A DNA stretch of 37,036 bases. It comes from Candidatus Cloacimonadota bacterium (GTDB taxonomy: Bacteria > Cloacimonadota > Cloacimonadia > JGIOTU-2). The position numbers and the translations under genes are program-made. Position 1 is the stretch's first letter; each line of letters begins with the position of its first letter. This document shows, piece after piece, positions 25,499 to 33,124 of the stretch. The DNA lies in assembly GCA_016932035.1 (NCBI GenBank), contig JAFGDR010000058.1, positions 1-37,036 of the forward strand, written 5' to 3'. A model generated the notes under the pieces. That model was not told where the DNA came from. It worked only from the letters and a program-made list of their open reading frames with translations, and searched no databases.

Positions 25499-26419
25499 AT
25501 GGCAAAAAAAGTAAATGTCAACAACATCAAAGAATATAACCAGAAGGTTCTACGTGAGTTCAGAACATCTCTGAAGCACACCATTTTTGATGAAACATTG
25601 ACCCTCTATATTCTCCGTCCTATAGCTTTTATATTCGTCAAGATGATCTATCGTACGAATATAACACCAAACCAGGTCTCCCTGATGACAATCATTACAG
25701 GTCTTATCAGCGGATTTATTTATTCCTTTGGAAAACCGATATTTTTCATTATCGGCGGTGGATTGCACTTTTTCTGCCTTGTGCTGGATTGTGTTGACGG
25801 TATGATCGCTCGATTGAAGAAGAATGGTACTCCCGTTGGCAGGATCGTCGATGGTTTTGCAGATTACTCGGTCGGCGTGGCAGTTTTCATCGGTTATGGG
25901 ATTGGACTAGCGCATGCAGGATACCAGGTGCCTTTTTCTATTAATATCTCACACTGGACACTACTTGCCATTTCTGCTGTTAGCTGGATCTTCCATTCGA
26001 TAATTGTGGATTATTACCGTGTCGAGTTCATGGCTCATGGTCTTGGGATGATCAAATCTACTTGGGAAGAAAAGAGGCATTTCAAAGAAGAATTGAGAAA
26101 AATCAAGCATGAGAAGGGCAGGATCATGGATAAGATACTTATCGCATTGTATCTTGGCTATTCCCACCTTCAGCTCTTCAATCTGGAAAAAAGAGAAGTG
26201 TACGATCAAAAAACGTACTATAAAAAGAACAAAGTCATGGTCTTCCTTTGGTTCTGGATCGGTCCCACTGCTCAGGCATTTTTCATGATCATATCAGCAA
26301 TTTTATTCAGACCAATCATTTTCTTCGGGTATATTCTTATAATTGCGAATCTATGGATGATCGTACTCTGGATCATCCAAATACATATAAATAAAAAAAT
26401 CCTCATCAAGGAAACATAA
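25499..26419 (+). CDS. CDP-alcohol phosphatidyltransferase family protein
   Basis: A 306-residue integral membrane enzyme. The complete CDP-alcohol signature, D-x2-DG-x2-AR-x8-G-x3-D-x3-D, occurs at residues 97-122 (LDCVDGMIARLKKNG then GRIVDGFAD). The membrane segments are around 62-96, 123-135, 150-170 and two near the C-terminus. A soluble, highly charged insert (about 180-245) separates the halves and is longer than in phosphatidylglycerophosphate or phosphatidylserine synthases. The enzyme exchanges CMP of a CDP-linked lipid or alcohol for another alcohol. It is last in the nusB run, about 65 bases after the PP2C-like gene, with AAGGAAAG upstream. The exact lipid product is not deducible. 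Confidence 0.87.
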   Translation: MAKKVNVNNIKEYNQKVLREFRTSLKHTIFDETLTLYILRPIAFIFVKMIYRTNITPNQVSLMTIITGLISGFIYSFGKPIFFIIGGGLHFFCLVLDCVDGMIARLKKNGTPVGRIVDGFADYSVGVAVFIGYGIGLAHAGYQVPFSINISHWTLLAISAVSWIFHSIIVDYYRVEFMAHGLGMIKSTWEEKRHFKEELRKIKHEKGRIMDKILIALYLGYSHLQLFNLEKREVYDQKTYYKKNKVMVFLWFWIGPTAQAFFMIISAILFRPIIFFGYILIIANLWMIVLWIIQIHINKKILIKET

Positions 26420-26461
26420 ATAATCAATAAATGCTTATATGATAAGGAACACTACAAAAGG

Positions 26462-26490
26462 TTGACCAAATAATTGTACATTATGGTTCA
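26462..26490 (+). promoter_or_regulatory. Possible promoter of the citrate lyase genes
   Basis: TTGACC at 26462-26467 lies 70 bases before the start codon in an AT-rich gap. No good -10 is visible. Confidence 0.25.
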
Positions 26491-26537
26491 TGACGAATTA
26501 AAATTTTTCAGCAACTATTTTTCATTAAGGAGTTAAT

Positions 26538-27719
26538 ATGGCAAAGATAGCATCTGCCGGAAATTATGGTCCGAAGATCCGCTCTGACTGCTTGGTAACA
26601 ATCGAGCTTACAGATAGCGGGTTGGATATAGAGCTCATCAGCAAGATTAAAGATTTTTTTGGAGATCATATCATAGCGCTTGCGCAGGATGTTTTGAATT
26701 TCTTTGGCATTAAAAATGCAAAAATTAAAATCGAAGATCAGGGAGCGCTGGACTTTGTTATCGCTGCTCGTATTGAAGGTGCACTCAAGAAAGCTGATCC
26801 ATCCATATCTAAATCCTACCTTCCCGAGATGAAGGCTCATTGCGAATATAAATCTTCGAAGGATGCACTTCGAAGATCTCGACTATACCTTCCGGGCAAT
26901 TCCCCAAAACTGATGCTAAATGCCGGCTTACATGACGCAGATGCCCTTATTCTTGATCTCGAGGATTCGGTTCATCCCGATGAAAAAGATGCAGCGAGAA
27001 TACTCGTTCGAAATGCTCTTCGAACAGTTGATTTCAAAGGTGCGGAACGAATGGTGCGCATCAATCAGCTTCCGCTTGGATTTGAAGATATAAAAGAGAT
27101 CATTAATGAAAATGTTCACGTCATACTGATCCCGAAATGTGAATTAGCCCAGCAGGTTATCGATGTTGATGCAAAAATTGCCGAATGTAAGAAATCCAAA
27201 AAGCCGGTCTTTCTTATGCCGATCATCGAATCTGCAAAAGGAGTTATGCATGCATATGAGATCGCAGGTGCATCAGAGAATGTTGTTGCACTTGCACTTG
27301 GACTTGAGGATTATACAGCAGACATCGGAGTGACTCGATCAAAAAGTGAAGATGAATGTTTCTTTGCAAAAAGTATGGTTGTCAACGCTGCAAAAGCTGC
27401 TGGTAAACAGGCAATTGATACAGTATTCTCAGATGTGAATGACATGGAAGGTTTGTACGAGAATGTCAAACAGGCAAAAGCCCTTGGTTTTGATGGTAAA
27501 GGTTGTATCCATCCTCGCCAGATCAGGGTAATCCATAAAGCATTCCTTCCTACTGTAGAAGAACTGGTAAAAGCAGAGAGTATTATCGATGCATTCAATG
27601 CTGCCAAAAAGGAAGGTAAAGGAGTTGTTTCTCTGGGAAGTAAGATGATCGATGCGCCGGTTGTAAAGCAAGCTCAAAAAGTTTTGAAAATGGCAAAGAT
27701 CGGAGGTATGATCAAATGA
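26538..27719 (+). CDS. citE: Citrate lyase acyl-carrier and beta subunit fusion (CitD-CitE)
   Basis: Residues 1-88 form the gamma/acyl-carrier domain (SAGNYGPKIRSDCLVTIEL, ISKIKDFFGDHI, IKIEDQGALDFVIAARIEGAL). Residues 111-393 are the citryl-lyase beta subunit (RRSRLYLPGNSPKLMLNAG, DALILDLEDSVHPDEKDAAR, VRINQLPLGFEDI, IIESAKGVMHAYEIAGAS, LALGLEDYTADIG, GFDGKGCIHPRQI, GVVSLGSKMIDAPV). CitD and CitE are usually separate genes. In CitD the prosthetic phosphoribosyl-dephospho-CoA sits on the first Ser of AGTLESSD; here a three-residue insertion puts Arg15 at that place and Ser16 next. AAGGAG precedes the ATG. The stop overlaps citF by four bases. The enzyme splits citrate to acetate and oxaloacetate; a citramalate substrate is possible. 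Confidence 0.92.
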   Translation: MAKIASAGNYGPKIRSDCLVTIELTDSGLDIELISKIKDFFGDHIIALAQDVLNFFGIKNAKIKIEDQGALDFVIAARIEGALKKADPSISKSYLPEMKAHCEYKSSKDALRRSRLYLPGNSPKLMLNAGLHDADALILDLEDSVHPDEKDAARILVRNALRTVDFKGAERMVRINQLPLGFEDIKEIINENVHVILIPKCELAQQVIDVDAKIAECKKSKKPVFLMPIIESAKGVMHAYEIAGASENVVALALGLEDYTADIGVTRSKSEDECFFAKSMVVNAAKAAGKQAIDTVFSDVNDMEGLYENVKQAKALGFDGKGCIHPRQIRVIHKAFLPTVEELVKAESIIDAFNAAKKEGKGVVSLGSKMIDAPVVKQAQKVLKMAKIGGMIK

Positions 27720-29278
27720 AAAAAGCAGATAAATTTGTAAAAAATGCAGCCGGACGTCTCGTACCCACGATCGTAAACGGCAAAAAAGTTATGCCTTTTA
27801 TGGGAGTTGGAAAATACAGACCTAACCACAAAGGTGCTTCACCCCGAGTACCAACTATCATAGATTATCCGATGGATTGCAATAAGGTCGTAGGTTCTCT
27901 TAAAGATTCACTCATACAATCAGGTTTGAAAGACGGCATGACCATTTCGACACATCACCATTTCAGAAATGGAGATTATGTTGCGAATTGGATCTTCGAA
28001 ATTGCAGCAGAACTTGGCATAAAAGATCTTGTTTGGCTACCAAGCGCTGCTTTTCCCTGCCATGCGCCGATCATAAAACATCTTGAATCCGGTGTTGTTC
28101 ATCATATTGAAGGCAGCTTGAACGGACCTCTTGGAGATTTTTGCAGCCGTGGCAAGATGAAAGGACTTGGATACTTACGAAGTCATGGCGGCAGATATCG
28201 TGCTATTGCCGATGGTGAAATCCATGTTGATATTGCAGTACTTGCTGCTTCAGCTTCAGACATGACGGGTAATGCAAACGGTGTTCTTGGAAAACATCCT
28301 TTTGGTCCAATGTCGTTTTCTAAAGTTGATTCCATGATTGCAGACCGGACGATTATTGTCACAGATACGTTGCTTGATTTCCCCTGTTACCCATGGGAAA
28401 TAATGGGCAACGAGGTGGATTTCGTTGTTGTTGTTGATGAGATTGGCGATCCTTCAAAAATAGTATCCGGCACGACAAAAATTACAAAAAGCCCTGACCG
28501 TTTGCTCATTGCCGAATATGCTGCAAAATTTGTTGAAGCAGCTGGTATTCTCAGAGACGGAATGAGCTTTCAGGCAGGAGCCGGTGGAGTATCATTAGCA
28601 TTTACCGATTTTGTAAATAATATGATGATTGAAAAAGACATCAAGGCAAGAAGTATGATCGGGGGAAGTACAAAATATCTTGTAGATATGATGAATAACG
28701 GTCGTACCGATTATATCTTTGACGGACAAAATTTTGGCTTAGAAGCGATCGTTTCTCTGAGAGATAATCCCAGACACATACCAATTGATGTTCGTGAAAG
28801 TTACGATTATCATGCAAAAAGTAACCTCGTTCAAATGATGGATGTGATTGTACTCGGTAGTACAGAAGTTGATGTTAACTTCAATGCGAATTGCGTGACT
28901 CACAGTGATGGACGAATGCTACACGGTATTGGTGGATTCCAGAACTGTATGATGGCAAAATGCACCATGATCGCTGCGCCGTCATTTAGAGATAGAATTC
29001 CGGTGATCAAGGATGAAGTAACTACACTTGTGGCACCTGGTGACTTGGTCGATGTTATCGTAACAGAACGAGGTATAGCCATTAATCCGTTGAGAGCTGA
29101 TCTGATTGAAGCAACAAGGAATTCAAGACTTCCGATAAGAGATATTCGTGACATTAAAGATGAGGTCGATGATATGTGCGGTATTCCGGTAAAACCAAAA
29201 CTTTCTGATGAAGCAGTCGCAGTTGTTGAATGGGTTGATGGCACGATCCTCGATACGATTTACAAGATCGAAGAATAA
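27716..29278 (+). CDS. citF: Citrate lyase alpha subunit (citrate:acetyl-ACP transferase)
   Basis: A 520-residue CoA-transferase-type subunit that exchanges acetyl for citryl on the acyl carrier. Family blocks include NAAGRLVPTIVNGKKVMPFMG near the N-terminus, GMTISTHHHFRNGDYVAN, EGSLNGPLGDFCSRGKMKGL, RSHGGRYRAIADGEIHVDIA, FQAGAGGVSLAF, GGSTKYLVDMMNNG, VTHSDGRMLHGIGGFQN and VVEWVDGTILDTIYKIEE. The length is typical of CitF. It overlaps the CitD-CitE fusion by ATGA. The ligase (citC), holo-enzyme transferase (citX) and prosthetic-group synthase (citG) genes usually found beside it are not in this window. Confidence 0.95.
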   Translation: MKKADKFVKNAAGRLVPTIVNGKKVMPFMGVGKYRPNHKGASPRVPTIIDYPMDCNKVVGSLKDSLIQSGLKDGMTISTHHHFRNGDYVANWIFEIAAELGIKDLVWLPSAAFPCHAPIIKHLESGVVHHIEGSLNGPLGDFCSRGKMKGLGYLRSHGGRYRAIADGEIHVDIAVLAASASDMTGNANGVLGKHPFGPMSFSKVDSMIADRTIIVTDTLLDFPCYPWEIMGNEVDFVVVVDEIGDPSKIVSGTTKITKSPDRLLIAEYAAKFVEAAGILRDGMSFQAGAGGVSLAFTDFVNNMMIEKDIKARSMIGGSTKYLVDMMNNGRTDYIFDGQNFGLEAIVSLRDNPRHIPIDVRESYDYHAKSNLVQMMDVIVLGSTEVDVNFNANCVTHSDGRMLHGIGGFQNCMMAKCTMIAAPSFRDRIPVIKDEVTTLVAPGDLVDVIVTERGIAINPLRADLIEATRNSRLPIRDIRDIKDEVDDMCGIPVKPKLSDEAVAVVEWVDGTILDTIYKIEE

Positions 29279-29301
29279 TACACAAAAAATATACAAACAC
29301 C

Positions 29302-29329
29302 GAAGGCGATAATGCGCATTATCGCCTTC
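29302..29329. terminator. Perfect 28-base palindrome after citF
   Basis: The 14-base arm GAAGGCGATAATGC is followed immediately by its exact reverse complement. It would fold as a 12-bp stem with a 4-base turn, but no T-run follows, so it may be a bidirectional stabilising or terminator stem, or a protein-binding site. Confidence 0.6.
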
Positions 29330-29339
29330 ATGTTATATA

Positions 29340-29365
29340 AAAAGCCCTTCATTCAAAGGGCTTTT
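29340..29365. terminator. Bidirectional terminator between citF and the PDZ gene
   Basis: AAAAGCCCTT / AAGGGCTTTT form a 10-bp stem with a 6-base loop. On the minus strand it is followed by a T-rich stretch (about 29330-29339), which makes it a good terminator for the sigma/PDZ operon. On the plus strand the stem itself ends in TTTT, so it may also serve the citrate lyase operon. Confidence 0.75.
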
Positions 29366-29397
29366 GGGAGAAACGAGCTATCTTTGTGTGTATCCCC

Positions 29398-30645
29398 TTA
29401 GATTGCTCCGCTATCTTCGATGCGTAACACATCGACATCTAGTTTTTTTAATTTTTCATGCAGTGAATCCAATTTTGCATCCAGTTTAACGCCCCCTTCT
29501 TCCATTCCTTGTTCTATCTTTTGCATAATATTTTCAAAATCAAGGATCTTTTTTTCATCTCCATCGATATACATTTTCATCAGCCCGTTATCAATGGAAA
29601 TCTGCAGTTGGTCAGCAAAATCGGATTTCTCTCCAACTTTGGTATTGACTGTTATCACTTCCCCATCGCGTAGTACTTCGAGGACCACGTCATTATCAAC
29701 TTCAACATCATCAAGGATCATAGAAATATCATTAATATCATCAACCATTATACCGTTGATCTCAACAATAACATCCTTTTCCTTAAGTAATGATCCTGCT
29801 GCTGGAGAGCCTTCGTATATTTTCTTTATCAACAAACCATCTTTGTCATCAAGTTCATCCACCTGCAATCCGAGCCATTTGCCATCCTTGTCTTTGTAAT
29901 TCCACACATATACATTACTTGGTTTATCAAACCAATCAAAATTTCCGAAGATTTTTTTATTGATCTCTTTCTTTCCAAGTACAACATTGAATGTTTTATA
30001 CTCTCCATCGCGGAAAATATCAACAGTAACAGATTGCTCCGGTTCCATGCCAACCAGCATTTTGCTGATCTGGTCTGACGTATAGACATGCTGACCTGCA
30101 AGATCGAGCATGATATCTCCTTCGAGTATTCCTGCATCAGCACTGGGTCCATCCTTAACGATATCAGAGATCAAAACGCCATAATTGGTATTGAGTCCTT
30201 TCTTTTGGTATTCTTTCTCTTTCATATCGGAAAGATACACACCAAGGTATGCCTTATATTCCGGCTTAGGTTCGAAATCTGCTTTGTTTGCTAGTGTGAG
30301 TTTGATCGTTTTTTCATCACCGTCACGGTAAATTTTAAACTTAACTTTTTGCCCGGGTTTGTACATCTTAAGCATTTTTGTGAACTGGTCATGGTTGAAG
30401 AGTTTTGTTCCATCCATCTCAAGGATAATATCCTTGCTCATCATGCCTGCTTCCTGTGCCGGCGTATCATCGACAACACCATTAACAATAATGCCATATT
30501 CAACACCTACATCTTCATAATCCCAGATATCTCTGGGATAAATACCCACAAATGCTTTCCCCTCTTCTTCCGCTGAGAGTGGTAATACAGCTGCGATCAA
30601 AAGGACCATAAATCCAAGTGATGCAATGAGTTTCAGCTTTTTCAT
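29398..30645 (-). CDS. Secreted triple-PDZ protein without protease domain
   Basis: A 415-residue protein with a signal peptide (KKLKLIASLGFMVLLIAAV, cleavage near LSAEEEG). Three PDZ-type domains follow: about 30-118 (YGIIVNGVVDDTPAQEAGM, DIILEMDGTKL), 132-225 (YGVLISDIVKDGPSADAGI, DIMLDLAGQHV) and 257-338 (GLLIKKIYEGSPAAGSLLKE, DVIVEINGIMV). Each ends in RDGE or RDGD. The last 75 residues are acidic and helical with a likely coiled coil (SLHEKLKKLDVDV). No serine protease or metalloprotease motif is present, so it probably binds misfolded or C-terminal peptide ends in the periplasm. GGAGG precedes the ATG; it is third in the sigma factor operon. Confidence 0.87.
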   Translation of the reverse strand: MKKLKLIASLGFMVLLIAAVLPLSAEEEGKAFVGIYPRDIWDYEDVGVEYGIIVNGVVDDTPAQEAGMMSKDIILEMDGTKLFNHDQFTKMLKMYKPGQKVKFKIYRDGDEKTIKLTLANKADFEPKPEYKAYLGVYLSDMKEKEYQKKGLNTNYGVLISDIVKDGPSADAGILEGDIMLDLAGQHVYTSDQISKMLVGMEPEQSVTVDIFRDGEYKTFNVVLGKKEINKKIFGNFDWFDKPSNVYVWNYKDKDGKWLGLQVDELDDKDGLLIKKIYEGSPAAGSLLKEKDVIVEINGIMVDDINDISMILDDVEVDNDVVLEVLRDGEVITVNTKVGEKSDFADQLQISIDNGLMKMYIDGDEKKILDFENIMQKIEQGMEEGGVKLDAKLDSLHEKLKKLDVDVLRIEDSGAI

Positions 30646-30666
30646 TTTGGTTATACCTCCATTTTG

Positions 30667-31131
30667 TTAAAATGTTCTATTATAAGCAAGTTGTGCATGC
30701 TGTGCATCAAACTCTGACACGATCAGCACTGCATCGTTATTTTCATGGGATTTGTATTTACGGATCACGTATGCTTTATCTTCTCGATATTTTTCCGGAT
30801 CGATATCATCTCGGATGGAAGGATTCCTGATAGATGTGTATTTCAGGCAATCAATCAATTCCATTGTTGTCTTTGGTTTCACAGCTGAACCAGCAGATGC
30901 GCGAAACGTGATCTCATGAGCTTTGAGTGCAAACTGTGGTCTTATAACCAGTGTAAGGGCAACTGCAAAAAAAAGGACTGCGAATCCAACTGCCCATCGA
31001 AGATTGGCATAGACCCGTTTTGTGGAATTGAAATATCGGTTTATTAACTGAGATTGAAGTTCATGTTCAAATATCTCAGCTTTGAGGATTGGCACTTCGA
31101 TCTTGTCTAAGGTTTCTTCAAATTTCTTCAT
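30667..31131 (-). CDS. Single-pass membrane protein, probable anti-sigma factor
   Basis: A 154-residue protein whose N-terminal 45 residues are charged and helical (EETLDKIEVPILKAEIFEHE). One membrane segment follows at about 47-64 (AVGFAVLFFAVALTLVI), then about 90 outside residues. This is the topology of an anti-sigma factor: a cytosolic helical sigma-binding part, one membrane helix and an extracytoplasmic sensor part. There is no recognisable zinc-finger HxxxCxxC, so it would be outside the ZAS group. Its gene overlaps the sigma factor end by 14 bases, as is usual for such pairs. The assignment rests on position and topology, not on sequence similarity. Confidence 0.65.
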   Translation of the reverse strand: MKKFEETLDKIEVPILKAEIFEHELQSQLINRYFNSTKRVYANLRWAVGFAVLFFAVALTLVIRPQFALKAHEITFRASAGSAVKPKTTMELIDCLKYTSIRNPSIRDDIDPEKYREDKAYVIRKYKSHENNDAVLIVSEFDAQHAQLAYNRTF

Positions 31132-31678
31132 AGGATATATCTCCCTGTAAAAAGTTTCGTAACTTTTCTAATGAACGATGTACTTGTACTTTAATTGTTC
31201 CTTCTTTCTGTTTGAGGATCTCAGCTATCTCTTTATGTTTCATCTTCTCAAAGAAGCGGAGTGATATCAGGTTCTGCTCATACAGATCGAGTTGACGGAT
31301 TGCTTCTTTTAATGATTGATAATCAAGATCCATGAGTTCCTTGCCTTGGATTGTTTGCTTTTCACGCAACTTATCCTTCATCTGCTGATTTCGCTTTTCT
31401 TTCCTGAAATATTGATTGGTTTCGTTCACCGCAATCCGATAGAGCCAGGAAGAGAAGGAGCATTTTTTCTCATTAACGAAACGATATCGACCAATATTCG
31501 TCATTGCTTTATAAAAAATATTAGACACGATCTCGTTACGCGCAGCGTCATCGTTCACTCTATGATACACAAAATTATTGATCTTTGGAAAATATCTCTG
31601 ATACACTTCTCCAAAAGCGGAGATGTCTTTTTTCGCTTTCAAAATGAGCTTTTTTTCAGACACGTTCATCATTTCCAT
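31118..31678 (-). CDS. ECF-type RNA polymerase sigma factor
   Basis: A 186-residue sigma-70 family protein with the two ECF regions. Region 2 is about residues 20-95 (ISAFGEVYQRYFPKINNFVY, NEIVSNIFYKAMTNIGRYRF, FSSWLYRIAVNETNQYFRKE). Region 4 is about 128-177 (LDLYEQNLISLRFFEKMKHK, EIAEILKQKEGTIKVQVHRS, LEKLRNFL). Region 3 and a region 1.1 are absent, as expected. The first of two candidate starts is used; the ATG three codons later is possible. It is followed by an overlapping anti-sigma candidate and a PDZ protein, suggesting envelope-stress regulation. Its own promoter may be TTGACC 50 bases upstream. Confidence 0.9.
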   Translation of the reverse strand: MEMMNVSEKKLILKAKKDISAFGEVYQRYFPKINNFVYHRVNDDAARNEIVSNIFYKAMTNIGRYRFVNEKKCSFSSWLYRIAVNETNQYFRKEKRNQQMKDKLREKQTIQGKELMDLDYQSLKEAIRQLDLYEQNLISLRFFEKMKHKEIAEILKQKEGTIKVQVHRSLEKLRNFLQGDISYEEI

Positions 31679-31705
31679 GTTTCATGTACCTTTATAACGT
31701 AAAAA

Positions 31706-31734
31706 TGAGAAAAAGGTTACAAGGTTTAGGTCAA
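31706..31734 (-). promoter_or_regulatory. Possible promoter of the sigma factor operon
   Basis: TTGACC on the minus strand at 31734-31729 is 50 bases from the ATG. It lies next to the oppositely oriented TTGACA of the TPR gene, so the two divergent promoters are nearly back to back. Confidence 0.3.
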
Positions 31735-31738
31735 TTTC

Positions 31739-31767
31739 TTGACAAGATACTAACCTTTTAAATCCTA
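31739..31767 (+). promoter_or_regulatory. Putative promoter of the first TPR gene
   Basis: TTGACA at 31739-31744 ends 46 bases before the ATG at 31791. The -10 window reads ATCCTA. The transcript would begin near 31774, making the upstream ATG at 31776 leaderless and the start at 31791 more likely. Confidence 0.45.
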
Positions 31768-31790
31768 AATTATAAATGAGGAGTCATTCT

Positions 31791-32990
31791 ATGAAAAATT
31801 TTTTTATTATTACAACTTTTATTTTTCTCGTTACCTGTCTTGGTGCAAAAACATTCATGAGGGAATATAACTATCGTGCAGGTGAAGCGGACAGCAAGAT
31901 AACAGCAAGAGCAATTGCACTCGAGCAGGTGAAGCGTCTACTCCTTGAAGAAATCGGTGTATATATCAGCACTTCCTTCGAGAATAAAACTATCGAAATC
32001 GGTGATGAGATAAAAGAACTGACTACTCAGGATATCGAAGTCATCTCCGCTGGAATTACTGAAACTACCATCATTGAAGAGGACTGGACAGGTGATCATT
32101 ACTTTATAAAAGCAGAGATCATCGTTGATGAAAACGATGTGCTTGAACGGCTGAATGATGTGGTGCAGGACCAGGAACGGGCAGAAGAACTTGAGGAGTC
32201 ACGCAAACGCGCAGATGAAGCGCTTGCCCAGATTGATGATTTAAACAAAAAATTAGCTGCACTCCAGCAGGAGAATGAAGCACTTAAACAAGAGCAGGAT
32301 GAGCTTGAAAGTCATAAAGACATGCTTGCAGATGATAAAGTAAAAGAGAAGGAATACGAGATCCAGGTCAATCAAAGTAAGATCGATCAGCAGAAAAGAG
32401 AATTGCAGGCACAATACCTGGCAGAGAATAACAAACTCGCTGCTGAATACTGGTTCCAGAAAGGTGTTTCTGCAAAAGATAACGGAAATTTTGATCAAGC
32501 TATCGATAACCTAATGAAAGCTAAAGAATATAATCCTGACGATCCCCGCATCTATGCAGGACTCGGTCTCTGCTATGGCATGAAACATAATTTTGATGAA
32601 GCGATCGGAAACTATGAAAGAGCTCTTGAATTAAAACCGAACGATCCTCGAACCTTGGTCGGGCTTGCGATGGTCTATGAACAGCAAGGTGACAGGCAGC
32701 ATGCAAAAGAGCTTGTGCTCGAAGCAATCAAATCAAATCCGAATTATGCGAATGGACTTCTTACACTCGGGATCATTCAAAATCAAATAGGTAATTATGA
32801 GGAAGCGCGGGAAACACTGGTAAAACTTATCGCAATGAAACCACGATATTCGGCTGCATACTTCCAACTCAGTTTTGTTTTCAAAAATCTGGGTGATAAC
32901 GATAAAGCATTAAAAAATCTTCAGAGAGCTGCGGAATTGGGTCATAAGAAAGCTCGGCAATTAATAAAGGAAGTTAATAAGAAAAAATAG
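31791..32990 (+). CDS. Secreted coiled-coil TPR protein with FlgT/LPP20-like N-terminal domain (paralog 1)
   Basis: A 399-residue protein. It has a signal peptide (1-19, FFIITTFIFLVTCLGAK) and a conserved domain at 20-125 with YRAGEADSKITARAIALEQV, LLLEEIGVYIS, LTTQDIEVISAGITET and YFIKAEIIVDENDVLERL; this looks related to the N-terminal domains of FlgT/LPP20-type proteins. A long coiled coil (126-215) is rich in Glu, Gln and Lys. About five TPR repeats (218-399) follow (AAEYWFQKGVSAKDNGNFDQ, YAGLGLCYGMKHNFDEAIGN). It is the paralog of the next gene, about 135 bases downstream. It is likely a periplasmic or outer-membrane scaffold. GGAG precedes the ATG. Confidence 0.85.
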   Translation: MKNFFIITTFIFLVTCLGAKTFMREYNYRAGEADSKITARAIALEQVKRLLLEEIGVYISTSFENKTIEIGDEIKELTTQDIEVISAGITETTIIEEDWTGDHYFIKAEIIVDENDVLERLNDVVQDQERAEELEESRKRADEALAQIDDLNKKLAALQQENEALKQEQDELESHKDMLADDKVKEKEYEIQVNQSKIDQQKRELQAQYLAENNKLAAEYWFQKGVSAKDNGNFDQAIDNLMKAKEYNPDDPRIYAGLGLCYGMKHNFDEAIGNYERALELKPNDPRTLVGLAMVYEQQGDRQHAKELVLEAIKSNPNYANGLLTLGIIQNQIGNYEEARETLVKLIAMKPRYSAAYFQLSFVFKNLGDNDKALKNLQRAAELGHKKARQLIKEVNKKK

Positions 32991-33071
32991 AGAATCCAGC
33001 GATCACATACACATTCTAAACTTATTATTCTCAAGCTACTTCCAAAAGTATCATCTTCGGAAAATAATACT

Positions 33072-33099
33072 TTGACAAATTGAAAATTACTGATATATT
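33072..33099 (+). promoter_or_regulatory. Promoter of the second TPR gene
   Basis: TTGACA (33072-33077), a 16-base spacer and TATATT (33094-33099) form the best promoter in the window, ending in a leader of about 19 bases with AAGGAG before the start at 33125. Confidence 0.6.
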
Positions 33100-33124
33100 T
33101 CTATAGCTTCATAAGGAGTTTTCT

